Origin: Pseudisothecium myosuroides
Lineage: Eukaryota > Streptophyta > Bryopsida > Hypnales > Lembophyllaceae
Reading direction: 5' to 3'
Length of the DNA: 64,000 nt
Assembly (NCBI GenBank): GCA_951799445.1
Contig: OX637294.1
Coordinates: 23,647,452 to 23,711,451, forward strand
Part shown: one piece after another, positions 36,526-46,500 of the stretch
How positions within the stretch are numbered: the first letter of the stretch is position 1
How the letters are laid out: every line of letters begins with the position of its first letter
Program-made: the position numbers and the translations under genes
Notes under the pieces: generated by a model
What the model was told of the DNA's origin: nothing
The model's database searches: none
The model's input: the letters and a program-made list of their open reading frames with translations, nothing else

Positions 36526-37140
36526 TCAAGGAAAAAGAAAGCTATATATATACACATGGAGTGGTAGGAGGTAGAACAACCCATGTGGGATAAATAAGTT
36601 AGAATTTGTAGTTTTTCGAGCACTCATAGTTAAGTCAAAAACAAAGAATTGAATTAAAAGTAGAAGTTTAGACCCCATTTAGGCATAGTAGAATAACTAT
36701 TTAAAAAAAAAATTGAACTAAATTTTTTTGTTAAATAAAGATAAGTTTCACTCCCAAAAATCCATTTGGCATTTGAAATCTCCAATCAAAAGTTATAGAC
36801 AAATTTGAGAGAGGGGTTGGAATGGACATTGTCTTTAACACTTTTAAAAATAATCTCTGAAATTTGTCCATAACTTTTGATTGGAGATTCAAAATTCCAA
36901 ACGGACTTTTGACGGTGAAACTTATCTTCATTTACCAACTTTTTGTAGTTCAAAGTTTTTTGAGAAAAGTTAATCTACTATGCCTAAATGAGGTCTTTGT
37001 ATTTGACTTAACTATGAGTGCTCGAGAAACTACAAATTCTAATTTATTTATCCCACGTGGGTTGTTCTACCTCCTACTACCCTATGTGTATATAGAGTTG
37101 TCTTTTCACTTGAAAATCCAAATTAAATTATTGATGGCAA
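36500..37140. mobile_element. Foldback element of about 0.64 kb
   Basis: Arms about 36500-36810 and 36848-37140. TAGGAGGTAGAACAACCCA at 36566 pairs with TGGGTTGTTCTACCTCCTA at 37058, and TCCAATCAAAAGTTAT pairs with ATAACTTTTGATTGGA near the centre. Loop of about 40 bases. No target duplication identified. Confidence 0.65.
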
Positions 37141-37378
37141 ATGCATATATTGCATTATTCATTGGATTCTTTGCCAACATCTTTTTCTACAAATATTTGT
37201 TGATTTGTATGTTTAGTCCTAAAATTAACAAAAGAAAATGGAACATACCATAACGTATTGCCACTATTCTAGTACCGAAGCTTACACTAATGATGTAAGG
37301 ATGAATTTCGTGGATGAGGACTCCAGAGAGGAAAAGGCAACCTCTCTGAAGGCTACCGAATGTTATGGCATGACACGA

Positions 37379-39346
37379 CAGTGGCTCGCATAAGTATTCG
37401 TACACTTTAGAAATTGCCATAACTAATTGAAAAATTAGATTTTCCCAACAAATTTTGGACATGTTCAAGTTCAGGTAATATAATTGTATAAAATGATTTT
37501 TCAAAATTTTAAAAAGTCTTTTTGATATTTTCTATAATTTAATCGAATTTATTAGTGAAAAAAACTTTTATTAAAAGTAAATTTTTTTAAAGATTTTTCA
37601 GTATTTGGAATGAGAATTCTTTTTAGAATTTTTTGGTAGGAATTCTTCAAACTTTGAAACTTTATTGAGTGAAATATTATTGACTAAAGTATGACTCTAA
37701 ATTTTTACATTTCTTATAATTCACTCCAAAAATCTCCAAAAAATGTGTAAAATTTGAAAAGTGTATGAAATGTTCATATATTATTTTCCATGATTTTTTT
37801 GGAGATTTTTGGAGTGAATTATAAGAAATGTAAAAATTTAGAGCCATACTTTAGTCAATAATATTTCACTCAATAAAGTTTCAAAGTTTGAAGAATTCCT
37901 ACCAAAAAATTCTAAAAAGAATTCTCATTCCAAATACTGAAAAATCTTTTAAAATTTTTACTTTTAATTAAAGTTTTTTTTCACTAATAAATTCGATAAA
38001 ATTATAGAAAATATCAAAAAGACTTTTTAAAATTTTAAAAAATCATTTTATACAATTATATTACTTGAACTTTAACCCCTAAAGGCCCAAGATGCCATAT
38101 TTATTTACTTTTGGACTATTCAATGAATTCTAGACTAAACATTAGGAGATCTCTTAAAAAAACATTGTGAGATCTCACAATGTTTCTATTGATCTCCTGA
38201 TTTTTGTATTGATCTCCTCGGATGTTTTGCACAGAACTCTCCATGTTTTGGATTATTTCCTGATGACCATTTTTTTCCTCCCGATGACCATTATTAATTT
38301 TGGACTTTCAAAAGTCTAAAAGTAGTTAAATATGGCATCCAGGCATTTTTTCTGCAAAAAACCATCAAAACTGCCACTTCTATAGCAAGGAGTAAAAAAA
38401 AATGAAAAATGTTTTTTTTGCACATCTAACCGTAGGATCTTACACCTAACTAGTATGAGAATGTGTGGAAAAAATTTCAAAATTTTTGACCGCTCAGATT
38501 GCAAGATATCTGCGTTTAAAGTGGAAAAAACAAGTATTTCAGCACATTGTAGGACTAGATTTTTTGACTTTAAACATTTTTCACTTAAAATTTTTGCCCT
38601 ACAGAGTTTTGTGCTTTAAATCTTTATAGTGGAGAATTGAGTTGAGAATCTGGGGGGGAAAAGAAATTTCAAAAAAACTCAATTATCATTCCTAAAATTT
38701 TTATTAAGTAGAAGTAGGTACGAGATAGAAGGAAACTCTAAAACATTAATATATTTTAGATGGAATTAAAATACACTAATCCCAATGGTGAGATTGTTCT
38801 AGCAAGTAAACTAAACCATGAGAATTTATTTTTTTTAAAATTGCAAAAATAGCATTTAGAAATGATTCCTACAAGTTATTTTTTTCAAGAAGATGCTCTA
38901 ACTGCCCGAAAAACAAGAATGTCCATAACTTTCTCATAACAAATCCAAATGAAATTAATCAAAGCTTTCCAGATAGACAAAAATATAATCTACAAGAAAA
39001 AAAATATTAAAAAAAAAATATCAAATTTTTGCCAAATTTTTCTTGCTGCCCAAACTGCCCAGTTACGAAAAAAAGTAACATATTTGGCCATAACTTCTGA
39101 CTCCTATTTCCAAATGTCCTGAAATTTAGTGCATACGAAAGATATTCCTTGCGCCCACCTTCAATTAAAATTTCAGCTTAAAATGTAGAAATCTCTAGTC
39201 ACACGGACCTGCCCAAAATTTCTATAGGGCAAAAAACACATGCCTATCCTTTAGGGGTTAACATGTCCAAAATTTGTTGGGAAAATCTAATTTTTCAATT
39301 AGTTATGACAATTTCTAAAGTGTACGAATACTTATGCGAGCCACTA
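37379..39346. mobile_element. Tc1-like foldback element, interrupted by a TTAA element
   Basis: The left terminus CAGTGGCTCGCATAAGTATT at 37379 and the right terminus TGCGAGCCACTA at 39335-39346 are the outer ends of two long complementary arms (37379-37743 and 37793-38071 plus 39262-39346), with a loop of about 50 bases. Without the insertion it is about 782 bp. Ends of this form, with a TA target (TA at 39347-39348, GA at the left), are characteristic of Tc1-like elements known mainly from animals. Confidence 0.7.
38072..39261 (+). mobile_element. TTAA-target non-autonomous element inside the Tc1-like foldback
   Basis: TTAA at 38072-38075 and 39258-39261, ends CCCCTAAAGGCCC / CCTTTAGGGG. 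The interior shares the 39060-39200 block (TTTGGCCATAACTTCTGACT) with copies 1 and 2. The opposite hairpin arm preserves the uninterrupted site, one base different (TGAA for TTAA). Confidence 0.88.
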
Positions 39347-39352
39347 TAAATC

Positions 39353-39768
39353 TTCCATTCGAAGTGGGACCAGTAGGGTGAATTTTGTGTTTTCTGAGGT
39401 AAAAATAAAAAAAGTCCCCCTAGTTTGAGCCGTATCTAACATCTGTTGTGGATCTTGTAAAGCTAATTTGGGGCCTCTGATTGCAAATATGAATTCAGAA
39501 TTTGCAAATAAAATTGTATAGTAGAACCTCTCTAAATTGATAAACCTCTGTAAACTAATCATGTCAAATCGGTCCTGGACTAGGCCACATAACAAAGGCT
39601 GTGACTAAAAATGACCCTCTCTAAGTCAATAAACCTCTATAAACCAATCTGTCAGACCGGTCCGGGACCAATCAACTTAGAGAGGTTCTAAGTTACTGTA
39701 TGTGGCAAATTAAAAATTCCTACGTTTTCCCCAGGGGTAAATCCGGCCCACAGGGCCCACTTCGAATG
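39353..39768. mobile_element. MITE with ends CCATTCGAAGTGGG
   Basis: TTCCATTCGAAGTGGGACC at the left pairs with GGGCCCACTTCGAATGGAG at the right. A sister copy at 57725-58015 has the same ends. It starts only a few bases from the right end of the Tc1-like foldback. Confidence 0.65.
39519..39698. mobile_element. Emigrant/pogo-like MITE nested in the 39.35-kb MITE
   Basis: 180 bp, TA on both sides (39517-39518, 39699-39700). The left end TAGTAGAACCTCTCTAAATT and the right end, read inward, CAGTAACTTAGAACCTCTCT resemble Arabidopsis Emigrant/Lemi1 ends. Removing it restores the interior seen at 31.7 and 57.95 kb. Confidence 0.75.
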
Positions 39769-39789
39769 GAGGATTTAGTGTCCTCCAAT

Positions 39790-40460
39790 GTTATGATGGT
39801 TTTGGGTGCAGTGTACTTAACTTACATGAATTCCTCTTAATTGTCCTTTTCTGAAATCAAATTTGGCGATCCAGACGAACACAGATTTCACTTAAGGGTG
39901 AAAGACCAAGTCGTTAACCTGTCCTCTGCCAATCACAACTCGCCACAGCAGAGATATTGTCTGTTTTGCATTAAAATTATGACGGTAGATTCAAGCCATA
40001 GTGGGTGAGCTGCAGCTGTCAGATGTTAAGCTTATAACATGTACATTCCACCAAATTTCCTCCAATGCGCTGTCCTGTACGTTCATAATTCTGCAAACTT
40101 ATAGATCTGCTCACTATCTAGGATTTCTGTACATATTCGAGGATCGAGAATCCGTCGGGGACCTTCGTGCGGAAGAAGGCACGTTTTCAGCGTCGACATT
40201 TGGCCATGAGGAAGCTGCTGCGACTGTCCGATCATGTTTAGGGTTTGAGGACTCCTTTTTCGACGCAAATCCTGGCAGAAATGACACAGAAATGACCGAG
40301 AAATGACTTAGAAGTGACGCAATTTCCTTTTTCGGATGTGGGTTGTGTGGAGTGGACGCAGCTCCAAAGCCCACATCCCTCAAGGTCCTTGAATCTTCGA
40401 ACTTGGGTCTTTGAATCTTCGTACCAGAAAGCCTGATTTGGCTAAGAGAGTACGAGACAC
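39790..40460. other. Upstream region of the rolling-stone-like gene
   Basis: Non-repetitive DNA of rising GC. Overlapping ORFs on both strands (40001-40306 +, 40114-40383 -) have no recognisable domains and are probably leader or promoter sequence. Confidence 0.4.
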
Positions 40461-40541
40461 GAGTTGCGGTGTTGCAGATACAGCAAATATTTGTTGCGTG
40501 GCTCTTCTTTCACGAACTTTCCTGATGATTGTGATGAGTTG

Positions 40542-40679
40542 ATGGAGGAGCTACAGAGTCTCTTTCCTTGTGAATATTATTTCAATAGGGAAAGAGCCCC
40601 TGTTGGTTTCTTTTGCGTCGTGGAGTCGGATGATGGGGTAGACGTGTTGGAGCGGGAAAGCGCAATTTGGAGCTTGTAA
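40542..40679 (+). promoter_or_regulatory. Upstream ORF in the leader of the rolling-stone-like gene
   Basis: ATG GAG GAG CTA at 40542 opens 45 codons ending TAA at 40679, 65 bases before the main ATG. A shorter ATG-ATT-GTG-ATG-AGT-TGA ORF sits at 40525. If the transcript starts upstream of 40.5 kb, these would reduce translation of the main frame. The frame is open further upstream without an ATG (from about 40464), so it could instead be a piece of an unrecognised 5' exon. Confidence 0.35.
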
Positions 40680-40744
40680 CGGCGCGCAATTTTGGTCCGA
40701 AGAGTTTTCTGGGGGTTTGGTGTTTGGGAAAAAAAGCGGTGGTG

Positions 40745-41734
40745 ATGGAGTACCACTGGCCCTTCGCGGTGTGCATCTTGCTTGTCTCCTCTTTTGCAAT
40801 TGCTGCAATTGTTCTGTTGCGCAAATTCGAGGGGGCTAAATTCTCTGGGAAGGACGAGATTGCGGATCCGATTGTTATTGGAGTTGTACCAGTTGGCTAT
40901 TTGAGTCGCGTTGAGCTTTGGAGTGCCTGTGGTGGAGGTTTACATCCTAGCTATTTGCTCGTCTTTCGAGCTCTCTGCGTTCTGTACCTCCTGCCGATTC
41001 TGATTTACAACGTCGTCCTCAAAGGCAGCGTCGTTTTTTTCTTTTACACAGAATGCACGTTCACTCTCCTCATCGTCTACTTCGCACTTGCGTTTCGGCA
41101 AAGCTTGTTGCATTACCTGGAGGATCGCTCCTCCGAGAGCCGGATTATTCCGCGTGAGAGCACCACGACTCATCAAGACAGGCTCTTGAACGAAGATGTT
41201 GAAGCATCATCAAACGGAGCTTTATCAAATGGAGTTGACAAAGCTGTTGATGCGCCATTGCGGGAGATACAAGAAGGTGCGGGAGTGGAAGGGTATGTGA
41301 CACAGTGTGTCTTCCAAACGGTCTTGCCTGCTGCAGTGCTCACGGACTTGGTGTACTGGGGGCTGCTCATCCCTGTGTTTCTGCCCGCGAATTTTTACCA
41401 TAGCTTCGTGGACCTTAACATGCATGCGGTCAATTTGGTTCTCCTCCTCATTGAATTTGCGCTCAACAGCCTCCGGTTCCCGTGGTTCCGCATCAGCTAC
41501 CTCATCCTCTGGAGCGCGGCATACTGCTTCATGCAGTGGGGAGTTCACAGCACGGGGATTACTCGGTGGTGGCCATATCCGTTTATGAACGTTGACACCC
41601 CGTATGCTCCTGCTTGGTACTTGGCCATCATCTTCTTCCACGGCGTTGGCGCTGCTCTTTGCCTTCTTCTTGCCCTCTTTAAACGGGGAATCTGGTCTCG
41701 ATTCAACCTTCCTGTACAGAAAGCTCCCTTGTAG
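40745..41734 (+). CDS. Rolling-stone-like plant transmembrane protein
   Basis: A single-exon ORF of 329 aa. The start is the ATG at 40745; the frame is open 26 codons further upstream but has no other ATG. About seven hydrophobic helices: 5-25, 69-92, 95-117, 188-213, 225-243, 249-268 and 288-312. A charged loop of about 60 residues (126-187) separates helices 3 and 4. The pattern WSACGGGLHPSYLLVFRALCV and, later, FPWFRISYLILWSAAYCFMQW and WWPYPFMNVDTP matches the plant family related to Drosophila Rolling stone and FAR-17a/AIG1-like membrane proteins. Its biochemical role in plants is not established. Genes of this family usually have introns, so an intronless copy could be a retrogene, though no poly(A) tail or flanking duplication is evident. 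Confidence 0.85.
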   Translation: MEYHWPFAVCILLVSSFAIAAIVLLRKFEGAKFSGKDEIADPIVIGVVPVGYLSRVELWSACGGGLHPSYLLVFRALCVLYLLPILIYNVVLKGSVVFFFYTECTFTLLIVYFALAFRQSLLHYLEDRSSESRIIPRESTTTHQDRLLNEDVEASSNGALSNGVDKAVDAPLREIQEGAGVEGYVTQCVFQTVLPAAVLTDLVYWGLLIPVFLPANFYHSFVDLNMHAVNLVLLLIEFALNSLRFPWFRISYLILWSAAYCFMQWGVHSTGITRWWPYPFMNVDTPYAPAWYLAIIFFHGVGAALCLLLALFKRGIWSRFNLPVQKAPL

Positions 41735-43576
41735 TGTATTGATTTTGATGCTGTAGCAGTTAAACATTAATTTCGACTTAGATTTAGACCAGGGTCATCA
41801 AACGATGACGGCTTTGTTAACCTCAATTCAGTTTCCTTAGCAATTGTTTGATTGTTCGTTTCCTCCCTCAAATGCTTGTGTATTGAATTGGAGCAATTGT
41901 ACACATTCTGCCATTGGCATATTCTAAAGTCATAAGATTATGATGCAAGACATCACTCTTTTCTACCAAACCATGGAGCCTATGACTTATCGATATGGCT
42001 TTAAATTTCAATTCAGATTCCTCCGCAATGGTTTGATTGTTTCGTTTCTTACTCAGATGCCAGTGTACTTTACTGGAAGCACGTTCATAAGCAAAAATGT
42101 ACAAATCAAGCAATTCTGGACTGAAATTGGGAAACAGAACATTGTAAGCAACTTGACATGGGGAGCACTCTTTGATTGAATTCTCGGACATCGATAGTGC
42201 CATTCCATAATTGCAAGATTCCGAAGAAACTGATGACGCTGATGCTGTGACACTGTTCATCAGCAACGGCTCATAGGCATATCTGTTCCATGTTCACCCC
42301 CACTGCTTGCGATCACATAATCCATCCCTCAAGTCCCCCTTGTAGCTTCTAGTTGCGGGTCAGCAGATCTCTCATCCAGCATTACTCTAAACAAGTAGAA
42401 GAATTCAATCATATTAGAGCCTCGTCCTTCCAATTACGTCAAAGCTCATCTAAGAAGGTTCTGCATCCAGGTCTCTGTGGAAGCTAGGTCAGGTCACCGT
42501 GGTTTGAAGACAATTCGAACTCGTCAGTTTGCTATGTTGCCTTTTATGGCGTCCGAATTTGAGTGGTTGCTTCCAATTGCATGGCACTATCATCGAAGTA
42601 TACTCTTGCAATCAGGTGCCGGAAGACATTCCACCATTGATAAACGAACACAACCCGAAACCCTCCACTAAATAGCGTAGAGCAGACAAAATGATCAACA
42701 GTAATCTTCTATAAGACGAGTAAAATAGCAGGACTGGAGCAAATGCACCTTTCACAAGGCCTGTTACGATACTCCAAAACACTCGCGCGGATATGATACC
42801 TCGGCCGTTTCCGAGCGCGCAATTCATAAGGCGAGTATGAAAAAATTAAAGTGTTTACATTTGCCTTAGTTCGCAATTGGAGAAGAAGTGTCCACATTCA
42901 TGCTAGACTGGGAGCTGACGGATCGCACATCGCGGGCAGCTTCCGGGGGAACAATAGGCTGTAACGCGAAGACTCTGAAACTGCCTGAAAGTCTTTTCAT
43001 TCACTGTGAGGAACTTCGAGCGTTTTGTCTGCAGATAACTCTCTGACAGGTGCGGTTGTAACTCTGTTCAACAAGAGACTATGTTCCTATTCAAGAAGTT
43101 GGTCTGAAACTCTTTTCACACATGGGTGAACAGAGAGTATCCTGAAATTGAAAAAAAATTAAAATCATTGAATTCAAAAGTTCGGCAAAATGTAGAAAAT
43201 GAGCAAAGTCACCATACCTCCCCTCAGTCCTAGGATCGCTGATCTTGGAGAAGAAATTAAAGTAGATCATCGAACACTCGAACCCCTTGATTTCTTGGAT
43301 TAAATGTACAGTACACCCCTGCAGTCATTAGTCAGACACATTTCTTTGTAATACCAGCAGGGTGACATGGCAGGTTGATTTAATATACCACTTCCTATTC
43401 TCAATACTGTCTCGAAGAAGAGAAGTAGAAATTCATGGTCTCAATTGGATACATCGCAGCTATGAAGGAAGCCAAATCAAAGTTTCTTAACTCAAGAGAG
43501 CAAGACCATTTCTTGCAAAGCATTCATGACCGTACCTAAGAACGAATGAACAAAGCCGCGACCACGTCAAATAATT
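41735..43576. other. Spacer between rolling-stone-like and RUS genes (convergent)
   Basis: Contains both 3' untranslated regions. A diverged direct duplication of about 60 bases lies at 41826-41885 and 42006-42065 (shared TCAATTCAG, CAATGGTTTGATTGTTTCG-like). A 130-codon minus-strand ORF (42260-41868) crosses this duplication. It is Ser-rich with no known motif, and I do not treat it as a gene. Confidence 0.4.
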
Positions 43577-46500
43577 TTATTCATCAATCTCCATGTCTAC
43601 GAGAAAGGAAGCAGTGCTCGGAATTTTGAGCACAACTTTACTGACAGACCATCCTTGTTTCCGAATTGTATCAATGAATGTGCCATACTTTTCTTTCATA
43701 TCACCAACACTAAGGCTAAGAATCTCTGCTTGCTCATCAAAACTGGTGATTCTAAAACCATTCTTCACAGAGTTGAGAAAGCTTCTTGTTCTTGAATTCT
43801 GTTCGAATTGGGGTACTGGTTGCCGAATTTGTCGCAAAAGCCAGCAAGCCTGGTAAAGACACCGCAATAAAGTTGTGCTGTTCGCCCCTTCCTACTCAAG
43901 CCACATAATTTGTTAAAACCTGCTGAGGGAGGTAGTTAAAGAAAAAGTAATGACATCATTGACAAGGACAGATTTTCACCTTTAACGCAACGCGGGCTTC
44001 AAAACCATGTGTTGAATTCGGATGTAATACCAGGAGGTACTTCTCTTGCTCATATAGTTTCAGTAGCTTCCGAACCTACACAACACATCAACAAGTGTGC
44101 TGTCAACTCTCTCTATTTTGATGAGCAATCACTCTTGTAAAGGAACGTTCAGGTCAAAAGCAAGATAAGGGTGTGACCAGCTTCGTATAAAAAAGAAGCC
44201 ATGGAACAGAAAAATGTGAAGCAACTGCATGAGTTGATTATGGCCACTCACCTCGTCTGCTGGAGGTTCTGAACCCAGAAGCTCTTCTAACTTCATACCA
44301 ACACGAAGTTGAGGGTCCAACAAAGTACGTGGAACTAAAATCTGCTCTTGCACGTTGCAGTCTTCGTAATCTATGTCATTGACGATCCAAATTAGTTCTA
44401 CTTCATTCAGCTCATTGATTTCCTTATCTATAACTTCCGTACCAGAGACACGGTAATATCTTAAGGTTTAATTCACCTGGAATCGGCGTGCCGGACATGA
44501 AATTCTGAAGTAAGATAACAGCTCTCTTGAAATTTATCTGCGCAAGTTCGCAATCAACCAATTCCCAATGTCACATGCTCAATTTTTTTAAGAGAATAAC
44601 TAGCGCACCGGCATATATGCAGTCCCTTCTTGAGCTCAATTCGTGGTTTTCAATAAATTAGTTCTCATGAATTCCTAGTATAAATCATTGCTATGATGCT
44701 CTAAGTACTGTGTTCGACATTGTAGTATTGTGAAACTGCATTCCAACACATTGATAGATTTATCTGCATTCTAAAAACTATCTTGATCACGCTACCCTGA
44801 AGAGAACTGGTGCCAACTCTGGACCGAAACAATCATGATTTCAATGGAACTGTTGATTCTAAGAGTTGAAAGTATGGGTACAGTGTCAAAGCGTAGGACC
44901 GCCAGCGTTTGGTAGCGGAGCCAGAGATGCAGTAACCTCGTGGTCACCCATGCTGCCACTAACTGCCAATACGATGTGGATATGCACGGTGAGCCCTGCA
45001 TTGACAAGCTAATAGATCATTGAAGCGTTCGGCACAACACTCCAGAGGAGAGCGATTTAACATGATGTACTTTGCAAGGTTCTTAAATCAATGAAAATAA
45101 CAGAATGATGTAGGATACCAAGACTTACAAGCAGTAACACGCCTATTGCCAGTCCAACTAGTTGCGCTGCAACACCCCACACCTCCTCCTGCATTTTCAT
45201 ACCTCAGCTGAGATCTTGTAAATAAATCCATATTTCAATTGTAGCTCCAGATGAGATCTACCAGATTACCAGGTAATGAATACTACCGAAGATCTATTTT
45301 TTAAATTTTGATTCAGCGTACTTGAACGAAACTATATGACTAGAAACCATAGTATTTCCAAAGTTGCGATACTGGTTGAAGTGCAACAAAGATAGACTGG
45401 GTACAATACTTGCTTTAGCAACGACATCTCCAACGTTCTCAGAGACCGCAAAATGGTTCTGAATGACGCGAGAGGATGGACTCTTCAAACCCTTCGCTAC
45501 AGCCTGCATTCATGGCTATGCATTAGACTAGTTGGTTTTGATTAGCACCAGAGTAAAAGATGATTATTTCGAAACGAAAATGACTCTGGACAAACAGAGC
45601 TCTGTTAAATTTGCCATGCACATTTGAGACAACAGACGTCAAAATGCACAAGTGGAAATAACAGAATGGTAACAGAATGATACAACATCAGAGATAATAG
45701 AGGTAACATAGCACCATGTCCAGCTTGCCTTGGTTAAATTCCCGAGTGACGCCAAAAGAAGAAAACTTCCGGGAGCTAGTGGAGTTGCTAGCTCAAACAT
45801 GCTGCAAATAAATCACAAAAGTCACACATAAATCTTTCTATGGCGCAGACATATTTCATCTGGATACACTTTGAATGAAAGTATAAACTCGAAACGTGTT
45901 GCTATCCACTCAAGCACGTGTGAAAGCTTTACACAAACCGTATTCCCAACGTGAATGGCCGAAAATGTGATTGTTCCCCGACAATATAACAAAACTGAAA
46001 CATAAAAATGGATATACAATTAAGGTGTTGAGTGTGATTTTCTGAGCGGAATACCTGCCAGCACTGCCTATGAAATCTGCATACATCCTCCATTGCTTCG
46101 GATCCTCGTCAAAAAGGCTTCCAAATCGACCACCTGTGAATTAGAAGGACCACAAAACAGTGTTACCCACAGTGGAATCCGTAGATCTAGCATCCTACCA
46201 GAGGTTTCTCGGTTTCAGCTCAAAGACGTCAACAGATGTCAGGACAGCAACATACTAGTTGAAATTTCTCCACAAAGTCACAAAACCTCGGTACTTTTTA
46301 TTTAATCAGAAGCAACTTAGAAGACTGAGTAAAAGCGACTCAAAATTTTAAGGAGAATAATTTACGATACTTTTACCTATAAATAACCGACCCACCGATC
46401 CTAGCCCATCTTTGCTCACCCATCTGCACATAACGCGACAAAGCACTAGGCTTGAATGCAATACAAGTATGTGGGATCATGCATCTCTTAAATTGAAATC

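Noticed and set aside
41225..41767. 180-codon antisense ORF over the rolling-stone-like gene
   Set aside because: Mirror of the seven-TM frame, with no domain of its own.
41868..42260. 130-codon minus-strand ORF in the spacer after the rolling-stone-like gene
   Set aside because: It crosses a local direct duplication and shows no signal, TM segment or motif. Probably chance openness in 3' UTR DNA.
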